A DNA stretch of 64,000 nucleotides from positions 43,724-107,723 of the forward strand of contig NZ_FOOU01000015.1 of assembly GCF_900113275.1 (NCBI RefSeq), in the 5' to 3' direction. Under the pieces are notes generated by a model. It made no database searches. It was not told the origin of the DNA and saw only the letters and a program-made list of their open reading frames with translations. This document shows, piece by piece, positions 34,097 through 43,406 of the stretch (the first letter of the stretch is position 1; each line of letters starts with the position of its first letter). Position numbers and translations under genes: made by a program. This DNA comes from Neptunomonas qingdaonensis (GTDB taxonomy: Bacteria; Pseudomonadota; Gammaproteobacteria; Pseudomonadales; Balneatricaceae).

Positions 34097-35458
34097 ATGA
34101 CCCAGCAAAGCCAATCACTAAGACAACAGCTTTTCCATATGACATTACCCATGCTGATCGGCATGCTGGCGGTCAGTAGTTGCCAGTTGGTCGACAGTGC
34201 GTTCATAGGCCAGTTGGGTGCTCAACCCCTCGCCGTTGTGGGTTTCTCTATTCCCATTTATCAATTGATTATTGGCATACAGGTTGGACTTGGTATCGCA
34301 ACCACCGCCATCATATCAACCGCCCTGGGCGCAAACAAAAACACCTATGCCAAACAGCTGGGTGCCCTGATAATCGTTACCGGTTTTATCCTGATCTCAA
34401 TGCTGTGCCTGATACTCTGGTCGGCTCAACAATTCATCGTTGTTAATTTAGGTGGGGATACAGCGCTATTCCCTTTTGTACGCGAGTACTGGTTTCCCTG
34501 GCTGATCAGCTGTTGGCTGGGCGCCATGCTTTACTTCGGTTTCAGTATTTTTCGGGCACATGGAGAAACCCGCTTCCCTGGTATCGTGCTGGTACTGGTA
34601 AGCATTATTAACATGGTGCTTGATCCGCTGTTTATATTTGTTCTTGATATGGGTTTAGCAGGTGCAGCCTGGGCAACCGTATGTGCTTTTAGTGCCGGAT
34701 GCATCATCATTTTCGCCGGTATTCATCGCAAAGACCTGATCCGGTTACCCGACACAATGGTAACGATTACAGCAGGCGTAAAACGCTTGCTATCGTTTAT
34801 GGCAGCTTCCATGCTTAGCCAATTTATTCCTCCGCTATCGGGACTGATTGCCACAGGCGTCGTTGCCTTTTACGGCAACGATGCTGTCGCTGCCTGGGGG
34901 CTTGCCAGCCGAATAGAGTTTTTCTCCATCATCATCGTGCTGTCCTTAACCATGGCGATGCCTCCGATGATCGGGAAGCTAAGGGGTAGCAATCAACTTA
35001 CGCAGATTGATCAGCTTGTGCGTATCGCTGTCAGTTTTGTCATGCTTTCTCAACTCGCGCTTACTGTCATTACCGTATTATTTTCCAGCCCTCTCAGTCG
35101 TGCGTTAACGACTGAGAGCAGTATTGCGGACATTTTGCACGAGTACCTGTGGCTTGTGCCCTTAAGCTATGGCGGACTGGGCATCAGCATGCTCATCGTA
35201 TCGGCATGCAGCGCGATGGGGATGCCTGCTCTGGCGCTGCTCATTTCAGCGTTACGCTTATTCAGCTGCTACCTACCGCTGCTCTGGTTAGGATCTGAAA
35301 TAGCCGGGTTGACCGGCTTGTTTATCGGCGCGATGACAGGGAATTTAATCGCCGGTTACCTGAGCTGGCAACTTTATAAGAAGCGATTAACACTACTTCA
35401 CTCACAATATCCAACGGTGGTTAACCCGTTAGCAGAAAACCTGCTGACGGCTTCCTGA
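34097..35458 (+). CDS. MATE-family efflux transporter
   Basis: 453 residues with about 12 hydrophobic helices in two homologous halves. The first half begins LRQQLFHMTLPMLIGMLAVSSCQLVDSAFIGQLG with the MATE motif, followed by PLAVVGFSIPIYQLIIGIQVGLGIATT; the second half starts near LLSFMAASMLSQFIPPLSGL. DinF/NorM-type MATE pumps export cationic drugs or oxidative products using Na+ or H+. It follows the MDR reductase on the same strand and is probably co-transcribed or closely linked. Confidence 0.92.
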   Translation: MTQQSQSLRQQLFHMTLPMLIGMLAVSSCQLVDSAFIGQLGAQPLAVVGFSIPIYQLIIGIQVGLGIATTAIISTALGANKNTYAKQLGALIIVTGFILISMLCLILWSAQQFIVVNLGGDTALFPFVREYWFPWLISCWLGAMLYFGFSIFRAHGETRFPGIVLVLVSIINMVLDPLFIFVLDMGLAGAAWATVCAFSAGCIIIFAGIHRKDLIRLPDTMVTITAGVKRLLSFMAASMLSQFIPPLSGLIATGVVAFYGNDAVAAWGLASRIEFFSIIIVLSLTMAMPPMIGKLRGSNQLTQIDQLVRIAVSFVMLSQLALTVITVLFSSPLSRALTTESSIADILHEYLWLVPLSYGGLGISMLIVSACSAMGMPALALLISALRLFSCYLPLLWLGSEIAGLTGLFIGAMTGNLIAGYLSWQLYKKRLTLLHSQYPTVVNPLAENLLTAS

Positions 35459-35507
35459 AATAAGCGGGTTAATGCTACTCCCCTCTCTTTTTCACCAGTT
35501 CGTCCCG

Positions 35508-36317
35508 TTATTTCAGTTCTGTCAGCTTCGTTTCAATAGCGTGTACGACAGCATCCGATTTCAACTGATCGAGCGCATCACAATGGGGTGGCGCGAACCG
35601 GCCTGAGTCATTATCGAAATATTGACCCGAAGCTGATGCAAACTCATCATCAAGGGCTGCGCGAGCCAGTATTTTTGCACCCTTACTGAGATCTCCTCCA
35701 ACCACCCCAAAGGCATCCTTCACCATCTTGCTGCCGAGCATCGAACCAGGGTTCAGCGCAATAATAATCGGGCCGTTTGCACCCAAAGAAAGCGCCATAC
35801 TCCGAGACCACATGGTTAGCGCAAGCTTGCTCTGAGCATATCCAGTGAAATCATCTGAGATTTGTTTCTGACCGATCAGCGCCTGCAGATCCACGCATTC
35901 CTGCGCAGCAGAGGAGAGATTAACAACCCGCCCTGAAGTACCTAACAATGACATAAGCTGCTTAGTGAGCAGGTAGGGGGCAATAGTATTCACGGCAAAG
36001 CGCGGATCAAGCCCATCCTCAGTGATGCTAACTGATGCACTGTATATTCCGGCATTATTAATCAACACATCAAGTTTTGAATGCTGTTGTGCCACTGCAT
36101 TTGCCAGTAGCTCAACATCCGCCATACGTGAAAGGTCGGCGACATAGCTTTCAACCCGCCCCTTCCCTGGCAGCTCGGAGAGCATCTTTTCAACCGCTTT
36201 CAACTTTTCCGGGTTACGTCCATGCAGAAGAACATGGTGCCCCAGTAAAACCAGCATTTTGGCCGTTTCCAATCCGATACCATCGGTGGAGCCGGTTATA
36301 AGAATTGTTTTTTGCAT
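35508..36317 (-). CDS. SDR-family oxidoreductase
   Basis: 269 residues with the classical short-chain dehydrogenase pattern: TGSTDGIGLETAK at the N-terminal Rossmann turn (TGxxxGIG), NNAGIYSASV in the middle, and the YxxxK active site as YAQSKLALTMWSRS around residues 155-168 with the preceding Ser in VVNLSSAAQ. The sequence resembles the retinol-dehydrogenase/WW-oxidoreductase-like group. GGGGAATAATCT upstream gives a good ribosome site. It starts three bases after the stop of the LLM flavoprotein gene, so the two enzymes form an operon and might act on related carbonyl or alcohol compounds. Confidence 0.9.
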   Translation of the reverse strand: MQKTILITGSTDGIGLETAKMLVLLGHHVLLHGRNPEKLKAVEKMLSELPGKGRVESYVADLSRMADVELLANAVAQQHSKLDVLINNAGIYSASVSITEDGLDPRFAVNTIAPYLLTKQLMSLLGTSGRVVNLSSAAQECVDLQALIGQKQISDDFTGYAQSKLALTMWSRSMALSLGANGPIIIALNPGSMLGSKMVKDAFGVVGGDLSKGAKILARAALDDEFASASGQYFDNDSGRFAPPHCDALDQLKSDAVVHAIETKLTELK

Positions 36318-36320
36318 AGA

Positions 36321-37298
36321 TTATTCCCCGTGATTCAGAAAGTCTGGCAAAACCTCTTCAGCCAGTCGCTTCAGTGTTGATTCTGTATCTGCCTGATTAA
36401 AGCGCAGGTTAATTGCTACATGGTTTACGCCGATCTCTTCCTGTGATTTAAGGTAGCGCTTAAGTTGCTTGCTACCCAACCGAAACCCCAGATGAATAGG
36501 TTTTGCTCTGGCATCAGGATCGTCTGCCAGATCAACATAGAGTGGTTGCATGACGGGTTGAGCGGGTCTGCCAGCCATATCGAGCCTGGCTCGCCAATCC
36601 TGGATAATCTGCGACTGCAACATCTGGCTTCTTGGATACATTATCCAGCCATCAGCATTCTCCGCGATCCATGCCGGATCCTGTTGACTACCACCGGTAA
36701 TCAACAGCGGCAATCGACTGGATACGGGTTTAGGTAACATATCCATATCACCAGATAAGCGTCCGTAACCATTCTCGAATACAGGGCTATTTTTCCACAT
36801 ATGTTTTATGTAACCGAAGCTTTCACGAAACCGCTTACCCCGATCATCAAAGGATAAGTTGTGTGCTGGGTATTCTTCGGGCCGGTCGCCCGAAGCCACG
36901 CCTAAAATGAGTCGACCGCCGGACAGCTGATCGATACTGGCTGCAGCCTTAGCCACATGAGCAGGATGGCGTAAGGGCAACACTATACTGGCAACCCCCA
37001 ATGCGATCCTGTCTGTCTGCCCAGCCAGAAACCCCAGATAGACGAAAGGATCGAAGAGCTGCCCGGCATCGCCAAACGAAGGTACATTAAAGGGAACATC
37101 CCGTAACCAGATGGCCGAAAAGCCGAGCTTTTCTACCAGTTGGATTCGCTCAAGATGATGCTTCATCGTTGCGACCGGGCCGCTGTCATAGGTTTCCAAC
37201 GGAACCACAACACCAAGGCTCAATTTATCAGGACGAAATACTGAGTTATAACCCTTATTGATTGGCTGAAATCCTGAACTTTCAGGTAATTTACGCAT
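36321..37298 (-). CDS. LLM-class (luciferase-like) flavin-dependent oxidoreductase
   Basis: 325 residues from the ATG at 37298 (GGAG six bases upstream; the GTG at 37313 is less suited). The bacterial-luciferase-like TIM barrel is seen in SLGVVVPLETYDSG, GFSAIWLRDVPF, LGFLAGQTDRIALGVASIVLPLRHPAHVAKAAASIDQLSGGRLILGVASGD. The family uses FMN(H2) or F420 to oxidise or reduce small organics; in gammaproteobacteria FMN is expected, supplied by a separate reductase. It leads a two-gene operon with the SDR enzyme. The substrate is unknown. Confidence 0.9.
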   Translation of the reverse strand: MRKLPESSGFQPINKGYNSVFRPDKLSLGVVVPLETYDSGPVATMKHHLERIQLVEKLGFSAIWLRDVPFNVPSFGDAGQLFDPFVYLGFLAGQTDRIALGVASIVLPLRHPAHVAKAAASIDQLSGGRLILGVASGDRPEEYPAHNLSFDDRGKRFRESFGYIKHMWKNSPVFENGYGRLSGDMDMLPKPVSSRLPLLITGGSQQDPAWIAENADGWIMYPRSQMLQSQIIQDWRARLDMAGRPAQPVMQPLYVDLADDPDARAKPIHLGFRLGSKQLKRYLKSQEEIGVNHVAINLRFNQADTESTLKRLAEEVLPDFLNHGE

Positions 37299-37681
37299 GG
37301 TTGCTCCGCTCACAGGTCAGTTGAATGCTGATGAAAGTTAACACCTATGACTTTTATTGATAATCCATCAATATAATGAATGAGTTTCAGTAAAATATTG
37401 ATAATCAGCCACCCTCAAGTGAGCGATATCCGACGGTGGCTGCAGCGCTACCGGCATTACCTACTTGCTAGAAAAACACCGAAAGGAGTTTCAGTTATAC
37501 ATCAAGACTCGCTTTTCCTGGAGATAACTCGCTTTTCCTGGAGATAAATAGTTGAACTAACGGCATAAACTATTTTCTCAATAATACAGATAATTCATTT
37601 AGCGCAGGCATCGCCATTTCTAATAATCGCTTTTTAATAAATAGCATTTTCAACCGCAGTAAGACGCCACTCATACTGCTT
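37299..37681. other. 383-bp divergent region with tandem duplication
   Basis: Contains an inverted repeat ATTGAT-n5-ATCAAT near 37359-37375 with a second ATTGATAATC about 45 bases on, a spaced stem AGCCACC/GGTGGCT near 37412-37446, and the perfect 20-bp tandem duplication at 37507-37546. The first two are candidate operators for the flavoprotein operon. No gene is evident. Confidence 0.45.
37507..37546. repeat. Perfect 20-bp tandem duplication upstream of the TVP38-type gene
   Basis: Two identical 20-base units (37507-37526 and 37527-37546), each containing CTTTTCCTGGAGATA, lie end to end. The GGAGATA part could act as a ribosome site, so the duplication doubles a possible translation start region for the VTT-domain gene. 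Confidence 0.85.
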
Positions 37682-38323
37682 TTGCTATTTATGCTTGCTG
37701 TTGGATATCTGGTTTATGCTTTTCCTCCGCTGAAATATATCGAGCCATACATTGACGCAAAAGCACTCGGCGTCTGGGTAGATCAGCAAGGCTTTTTTGG
37801 CATGCTTGTCTTCGTTATATTCGCTACCTGCACCGCCGCGGTTGGTTTACCAAGGCAACTGATTGCACTGATTGCCGGTTATAGCTTTGGCTTAATTGAA
37901 GGCGTGCTATTGGCGATCAGCAGTATTAGCTTCGGCGCACTGCTAACGTTCTGGTTCGCTCGTTTTGTAGCTCGTCCCTGGGTGCGACAACGTTTTCCCG
38001 AAGCCATTGTAAAACTCGACAGCCTCATAGTGGATCAGCCATTTTTAAAGATCCTGACCATTCGCTTTTTACCCTTGGGTACCAATATGCTGACAAACCT
38101 TGCTGCGGGAACAACCCAACTCCCTGCAAAGCTATTTTTTAGCGCTTCATTTTTGGGTTTTTTACCACAAAGCACACTTTTTGTCCTCGGTGGAAACGGG
38201 CTGAACATCAACTCTACCGGTCAGATATCACTCAGTATTTTTCTGTTATTACTCTCCAGCCTGCTTGGCTGGGTCATCTACAGGAAACATAAACAACGCC
38301 TTGCGCCGTCATTAGATTCATGA
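37682..38323 (+). CDS. TVP38/TMEM64 (VTT-domain) inner-membrane protein
   Basis: At least 213 residues. The VTT/SNARE-associated domain is visible as FFGMLVFVIFATCTAAVGLPRQLIALIAGYSFGLIEGVLLAISSI and then FWFARFVARPWV and IRFLPLGTNMLTNLAAGTTQLP. These proteins, DedA relatives, are implicated in lipid or membrane transport. The start is uncertain: 37682 is a TTG inside the first hydrophobic helix, yet the same frame is open back to 37556 and supplies a basic residue pair (NRSKTPLILLLF) just before the helix with no ATG or GTG. A rare start (for example ATT or ATC) or a damaged start is possible. The stop overlaps the amidohydrolase ATG by four bases. Confidence 0.8.
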   Translation: MLFMLAVGYLVYAFPPLKYIEPYIDAKALGVWVDQQGFFGMLVFVIFATCTAAVGLPRQLIALIAGYSFGLIEGVLLAISSISFGALLTFWFARFVARPWVRQRFPEAIVKLDSLIVDQPFLKILTIRFLPLGTNMLTNLAAGTTQLPAKLFFSASFLGFLPQSTLFVLGGNGLNINSTGQISLSIFLLLLSSLLGWVIYRKHKQRLAPSLDS

Positions 38324-40038
38324 AGAAACGGCTTACGCTCATTTCATTAACCCTCGCTCTGTTGATTATTCTGGCAAGCTTGGCGGCCTTCACCTCCCCT
38401 CCTGCCCATCGGGTGTTTATCAACGCGAACATTATCACCGCCGATGCAGAAAATCAGATTGCTGAGGCTGTTTCGATAAGAGGAGAAATAATAGAAGCCG
38501 TGGGCAATAATCAGCAGATTAGCCGGTTGATTAGCGCAGATACTCAGATAACAGACTTGCAAGGCAAAACACTTCTACCCGGCTTTATCGATGCGCATAG
38601 TCACTTCCCAACATCAGGCCTCACCGCTATTTCTGCAGACATCAGCCCACCGCCTATGGGCAATGTAGACAATATCACTCAACTATTAGCAAGATTGCGT
38701 CAACAGGCTGATATCACCCCCGCCGGTAAATGGGTGGTTGGCTTTGGCTATGATGACTCATCACTTGAGGAGCAGCGCCACCCGACGCGTCAGGAGTTAG
38801 ACAGCATATCCAACCAGCACCCTATCTATTTGTGGCACAGTTCTGGCCATATGGGCATTGCGAATAGCATGGCTTTAGACAAAGTAGGTATCAGGCAAAA
38901 CTCTACAGCGCCGGTTGGCGGCATCATCGGTAAGGACCCTAACACCGGCAAGCTTAATGGTTTATTGCAGGAAAAGTCCGCGCTTTCACTCTCTACCTTA
39001 CTGAATGATTTTTCACTGCTGGACTACTATAAAATTTTCCAGCAGGCCCGCGATGAATATGTACAAAATGGAATAACCACGGCCCAGAGTGGAGGGGTTG
39101 GTCTAAAGCTTACTCAAGCGCTTTATTGGGCCAGCGAGTTGCGGCTTCTGCCTTTTAGAATAGTGGTTTTTCCCCGCCATGAAGGCCTTGGGCAGCAACT
39201 ATTGAAAGGCGAATACACTCAAGCCGATTTCAACACAGAGCAGTTTCACCTCGGGCCTGTCAAAATTGTCGCTGATGGTAGCGTGCAGGGACGAACGGCT
39301 TTTCTTACAAAAGCTTTTTACACAAATCCTTCGACAGCTCTGTCCTACCGTGGTTTTCCGGCATTCGAACAGCCCATACTGACTGACCTGGTAAACCGCT
39401 ACCACAAAGCAGGATTCCAGCTCGCCATCCACGGTAACGGCGATGCCGCTATTGATAATATTCTGACAGCATTTGCTGATGCACAAAGCGATTTTCCTGT
39501 GAGTGATCCCCGCTTTATTCTTATTCATGCCCAGATGGCGCGCCAGGATCAGCTTGAACGTATGCAATCACTCGGGATTACACCGAGCTTTTTTCCTACA
39601 CATACCTTCTTTTGGGGCGATCAACATCTAGCTAAATTGATGGGCCCGCAAAGGGCCGCCATGATGAGCCCGACCGGGTCAGCCACTAAACTAGGGCTTA
39701 GATTCAGCGTGCACACCGATGCACCCGTCACCCCCATCAACCCTTTGCAATTGCTCTGGAGTACGGTTAACCGCGAATCGATGAGCGGTGCGATGATTGG
39801 CTCAGACCAACGCATTAGCGTGATGCAGGCAATCCGGGCGATGACTATTGATGCGGCATGGCAAGTTTTTCAGGAAAAGAATCGCGGCTCGATAGAGGTC
39901 GGGAAATTTGCAGATCTGGTTATTCTGTCGGGTGACCCATTAGAGAGTCCCAGAAATATAAGACAGCTAGAAGTGCTGGAGACAATCGTTGCAGGCGTGT
40001 CTGTGTATCAAGCTAAAACAAAACAAACCAGGAGGTAA
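38320..40038 (+). CDS. Exported metal-dependent amidohydrolase (YtcJ-like, amidohydrolase 3)
   Basis: 572 residues starting at an ATG that overlaps the previous stop. A hydrophobic N-terminal segment (KRLTLISLTLALLIILASLAAF) looks like a signal peptide or anchor, so the enzyme probably acts in the periplasm. The YtcJ-type features are present: NANIITADAENQ, the metal motif GFIDAHSHFP (His-x-His near residues 92-94), GKWVVGFGYDD, GDAAIDNIL with the His of AIHGNG, and HTDAPVTPINPLQ with the late Asp. Members hydrolyse amide, urea-like or N-acyl bonds, mostly of unknown substrates. Coupling with a VTT-domain membrane protein is unusual and suggests a joint role in handling a membrane-associated compound. 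Confidence 0.88.
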   Translation: MKKRLTLISLTLALLIILASLAAFTSPPAHRVFINANIITADAENQIAEAVSIRGEIIEAVGNNQQISRLISADTQITDLQGKTLLPGFIDAHSHFPTSGLTAISADISPPPMGNVDNITQLLARLRQQADITPAGKWVVGFGYDDSSLEEQRHPTRQELDSISNQHPIYLWHSSGHMGIANSMALDKVGIRQNSTAPVGGIIGKDPNTGKLNGLLQEKSALSLSTLLNDFSLLDYYKIFQQARDEYVQNGITTAQSGGVGLKLTQALYWASELRLLPFRIVVFPRHEGLGQQLLKGEYTQADFNTEQFHLGPVKIVADGSVQGRTAFLTKAFYTNPSTALSYRGFPAFEQPILTDLVNRYHKAGFQLAIHGNGDAAIDNILTAFADAQSDFPVSDPRFILIHAQMARQDQLERMQSLGITPSFFPTHTFFWGDQHLAKLMGPQRAAMMSPTGSATKLGLRFSVHTDAPVTPINPLQLLWSTVNRESMSGAMIGSDQRISVMQAIRAMTIDAAWQVFQEKNRGSIEVGKFADLVILSGDPLESPRNIRQLEVLETIVAGVSVYQAKTKQTRR

Positions 40039-40190
40039 TCTATACGGACCTGACGGGCGATTTCCCAACATCAAGCCTGGCATCACATCCGTCGATGCAA
40101 ATAACGCAACGTAGTAATGAATATATATCAATATACGCAAGACTCAACTTTCGTTAAAGTAGCGCTATTAAAGTTTGCACTAGCACCGTA

Positions 40191-40249
40191 TATAATGTGC
40201 TGCTAAGCAAACTTAGCATGACAAAGCTATGCACCACAAAGCGGTGCAT
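40191..40249 (+). promoter_or_regulatory. ilvC promoter -10 box and leader hairpins
   Basis: A perfect TATAAT (40191-40196), with a weak TTAAAG at -35 distance, is followed by two stem-loops in the presumed leader: TGCTAAG-caaa-CTTAGCA (40201-40218) and ATGCACC-n7-GGTGCAT (40229-40249). The leader to the ilvC start would be about 110 bases. No leader peptide with Ile/Val/Leu codon runs is present. An IlvY-like or other regulator site may coincide with the first repeat. Confidence 0.55.
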
Positions 40250-40315
40250 GACCAATCTATGAATTATTGTTTTTGCCGATGTGGCAACAACGAAATTATC
40301 AGGGAACTACCAGAT

Positions 40316-41791
40316 ATGCCAAATAATTACTTCAATACCCTGCCTCTGCGTGAGCAGCTAGCGCAACTGGCGAAATGCCGTTTTATGGACATTTCTGAGT
40401 TTCCAGACGGTGTAGAAGCACTCAAAGGCAAAAAAATCGTTGTTATCGGTTGTGGTGCCCAGGGCTTAGCTCAGGGTATGAACCTACGTGATAGCGGCTG
40501 CGATGTATCTTACACATTGCGTGCTGCAGCGATTGCTGAAAAACGTCAATCCTGGAAAAGTGCTACAGAGAACGGTTTCGTTGTTGGTACCTATGAAGAA
40601 CTCATCCCGACTGCCGATGTTGTTCTTAACCTGACACCTGATAAGCAGCATACCGCTGTTGTTAATGCCATCATGCCGTTGATGAAGCAAGGCGCTTGCC
40701 TGTCTTACTCTCACGGTTTCAACATCGTTGAAGAAGGTATGAAAATCCGTGAAGACTTAACCGTTATCATGGTTGCTCCTAAGTGCCCGGGTTCTGAAGT
40801 ACGTAACGAATACGTGCGCGGATTCGGTGTACCTACACTGATCGCTGTTCACGAAGACAACGACCCTAAAGGCGAAGGTCTGGCGCTGGCTAAAGCTTAC
40901 GCGGTAGGTACTGGCGGCCATAAAGCAGGCGTATTGATGTCTTCTTTCATCGCGGAAGTTAAATCTGACCTGATGGGCGAACAGACTATTCTGTGCGGTA
41001 TGTTACAGACCGGTTCTCTGTTGTGCTTCGACAAAATGGTTGAAGAAGGTATCGACCCTGGTTACGCATCTAAGCTGATTCAGTTTGGTTGGGAAACTGT
41101 TACCGAAGCCCTGAAGTACGGCGGCGTAACCAACATGCTGGATCGTTTGTCTAACCCAGCTAAAATTAAAGCATTTGATCTGTCAGAAGAGCTTAAACAG
41201 ATCATGCGTCCGCTATACAACAAACATCAGGATGACATCATCGACGGTACTTTCTCCCGCACTATGATGGAAGATTGGGCTAACGACGACGTTAATCTGC
41301 TTGGATGGCGCGCAGAAACAGCTGAAACAGCATTCGAAAAAACACCAGCGGGCGATGTAGAAATTTCTGAGCAAGAATACTTCGACCACGGCATCCTGAT
41401 GGTTGCCATGGTTAAAGCGGGTGTTGAGCTGGCTTTTGAAACAATGACAGCGGCCGGCATCGTTGCTGACTCTGCATACTACGAGTCACTGCATGAAACT
41501 CCGCTGATCGCCAACACGATCGCACGTAAGAAACTCTACGAGATGAACGCTACTATCTCTGATACAGCTGAATACGGTTGCTACCTGTATAACCATGCTT
41601 GTCTGCCACTCTTGGCTGATTTCATGAAAGGCATCAAAACTGATGTAATCGGTAGAGGCCTGGCTGTCGACGACAATGGCGTTGATAACGCGCGTTTGAT
41701 CGAAGTGAACACGGCTTTGCGCGCTCACCCTGTTGAAGCGATCGGTACTGTGCTACGTGGCCACATGGCTGATATGAAGAAGATCGTATAA
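40316..41791 (+). CDS. ilvC: Ketol-acid reductoisomerase, class II (long form)
   Basis: 491 residues from the ATG at 40316, exactly the E. coli IlvC length, beginning [21 protein letters not shown]. The NADPH-binding motif is [20 protein letters not shown], followed by [20 protein letters not shown], and the duplicated C-terminal knotted domain with two [18 protein letters not shown] blocks of the long class II enzymes. The enzyme converts acetolactate and acetohydroxybutyrate to dihydroxy-acids in valine and isoleucine synthesis, using Mg2+ and NADPH. The frame is open upstream to 40229, but those codons are absent in the family and lack a ribosome site. The neighbouring ilvBN/ilvD genes are not in the window. 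Confidence 0.97.
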   Translation: MPNNYFNTLPLREQLAQLAKCRFMDISEFPDGVEALKGKKIVVIGCGAQGLAQGMNLRDSGCDVSYTLRAAAIAEKRQSWKSATENGFVVGTYEELIPTADVVLNLTPDKQHTAVVNAIMPLMKQGACLSYSHGFNIVEEGMKIREDLTVIMVAPKCPGSEVRNEYVRGFGVPTLIAVHEDNDPKGEGLALAKAYAVGTGGHKAGVLMSSFIAEVKSDLMGEQTILCGMLQTGSLLCFDKMVEEGIDPGYASKLIQFGWETVTEALKYGGVTNMLDRLSNPAKIKAFDLSEELKQIMRPLYNKHQDDIIDGTFSRTMMEDWANDDVNLLGWRAETAETAFEKTPAGDVEISEQEYFDHGILMVAMVKAGVELAFETMTAAGIVADSAYYESLHETPLIANTIARKKLYEMNATISDTAEYGCYLYNHACLPLLADFMKGIKTDVIGRGLAVDDNGVDNARLIEVNTALRAHPVEAIGTVLRGHMADMKKIV

Positions 41792-41826
41792 TCACGATCT
41801 CACCTGTAACCCCTTACAGGTAAATG

Positions 41827-41858
41827 AAGGCCGGGACTCATCTCCTGGCCTTTTTTTT
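41827..41858 (+). terminator. Rho-independent terminator of ilvC
   Basis: AAGGCCGGG (41827-41835) pairs with CCTGGCCTT (41844-41852) including one G-T pair and is followed by T8. Two further perfect stems precede it, AGATCGT/ACGATCT (41781-41800) and ACCTGTAA/TTACAGGT (41802-41821), so the ilvC message ends in three successive hairpins. Confidence 0.9.
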
Positions 41859-41905
41859 GAATGTTAATCCTCTCCCCTGCGACGACAAGTGGACTCCGGA
41901 CGCCT

Positions 41906-43324
41906 ATGAATATTTGCCTCGATAATCTGACCGTTAATTTTGACGACCGTTTTCAATTAGATGAGATCAATTGGCAACTCGATGATAGCCAGCACTGGGT
42001 TATCACAGGCGCAAACGGTTCAGGCAAATCGGCACTGGCTGCCGTACTTGCGGGTATAGGCGAACACATATCAGGAACACTGAGCGGTGTGCCGGCAAAA
42101 GTAGGCATTGTCTCTTTTGAAGCCCAGGCTGAACTGATAGAAGCCGAGCTGAAAAAAGATGACGCAGACATCATGGATGTGATCTCCGCAGGCACGCCGG
42201 TTTACGAAATACTAAATCCCGGCAATAGCAATCAACAGCTCATCGATGAGTTAGTAGAAAAATTTTCTATGCAGTCGTTGGTTAACCGGGCTTTTCGTAA
42301 ACTCTCTACGGGTGAATCACGCAAAGTCATGCTGATACGCGCGTTAGCCAGCGAGCCCGACTTGTTGGTTCTGGACGAGCCATTCGATGGGCTGGATGCA
42401 TATACACTTGAAATGCTGCAGGAATATTTAACATCACTGGTAGAAACGGTGCCCATGGTACTGGTTCTTAACCGCTTTGATGAGTTTCCTGAATTTATCA
42501 CGCATATCGCCTATATCGATGATGGCCGACTGCAACACCAGATTGATCGAAATGACAGCAAAGCATACAACGAGCTGTATCAGTTACTACATTTAAAAAC
42601 CACTGATTTACAAGTACCTGCGGCCGACCCTGAAACGGCAATTCCACGCTTGGATCCCGCTCAGCCACTGGTGCATCTCAACAATATCGACATTAAATAT
42701 GATGATCATAAAATTATTGATTCACTGAATTGGACCATCGAACGCAATCAGCATTGGCAACTCAGTGGCCCCAACGGTAGCGGAAAGACCTGTTTACTTT
42801 CATTGATTACCGGCGATCATCCACAGTGTTATGTTAACGATATTTTCGTCTTTGGTTTCCAACGGGGTAACGGCGAAAGTATTTGGCAGATAAAGCAATT
42901 TATCGGTTACGTTTCCACCGCCCTGCAGTGGGAATACAAGGTCGGTACAGGCCTGCGTAATGTCATTATTTCAGGCTTCTACGACAGCATCGGCCTGTAC
43001 ACCAAAGCGACTGATCGTCAAAAGAAAATAGCGGATGAGTGGCTGGCATTACTTGGCATGAGCAATCGTGCTGATGTGCCATTCAATAAGCTCTCATACG
43101 GAGACCAACGGCTGTTGTTAATTGCCCGGGCAATGGTGAAACATCCGCCACTTTTGATTCTCGACGAGCCTTGTCTAGGTCTGGATGATATGAACCGCCA
43201 GCTGGTTTTGGCGCTAATCGAGAAGATCTGCGCGGGCAGCGAAACCTCTGTGCTGTATGTAAACCATCACCCGGAAGATCAGATTAAAGGCATTGATAAT
43301 TATTTGGCGCTGGAAAAAAAATAA
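41906..43324 (+). CDS. modF: ModF-like tandem ATP-binding protein
   Basis: 472 residues from the ATG at 41906; the longer frame to 41861 starts within the terminator. Two complete ABC ATPase domains are fused: domain 1 has Walker A GANGSGKSALAAVLAG, signature LSTGESRKVMLIRAL and Walker B DLLVLDEPFDGLD; domain 2 has GPNGSGKTCLLSLI, LSYGDQRLLLIARA and LLILDEPCLGLD. No membrane helices exist. This is the organisation of E. coli ModF/PhrA, named for its neighbourhood to molybdate genes but of unsettled function (photorepair or molybdate). Here no mod genes adjoin, only ilvC upstream on the same strand beyond a strong terminator. Confidence 0.88.
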   Translation: MNICLDNLTVNFDDRFQLDEINWQLDDSQHWVITGANGSGKSALAAVLAGIGEHISGTLSGVPAKVGIVSFEAQAELIEAELKKDDADIMDVISAGTPVYEILNPGNSNQQLIDELVEKFSMQSLVNRAFRKLSTGESRKVMLIRALASEPDLLVLDEPFDGLDAYTLEMLQEYLTSLVETVPMVLVLNRFDEFPEFITHIAYIDDGRLQHQIDRNDSKAYNELYQLLHLKTTDLQVPAADPETAIPRLDPAQPLVHLNNIDIKYDDHKIIDSLNWTIERNQHWQLSGPNGSGKTCLLSLITGDHPQCYVNDIFVFGFQRGNGESIWQIKQFIGYVSTALQWEYKVGTGLRNVIISGFYDSIGLYTKATDRQKKIADEWLALLGMSNRADVPFNKLSYGDQRLLLIARAMVKHPPLLILDEPCLGLDDMNRQLVLALIEKICAGSETSVLYVNHHPEDQIKGIDNYLALEKK

Positions 43325-43406
43325 CGCTGTGACGTCTCAATATCTCAATGATTACGTTAAGGGCCATACTTCACAACCGGCCCTGCTAACGAAAAACATC
43401 ACCAAC

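Noticed and set aside
40175..40196. TTGCAC as the -35 box of the ilvC promoter
   Set aside because: Only ten bases separate it from TATAAT, too short for sigma-70; a weaker TTAAAG lies at the proper distance.
40229..40315. Leader peptide or attenuator controlling ilvC
   Set aside because: The in-frame stretch has no run of Ile, Val or Leu codons and no terminator/antiterminator alternative was visible.
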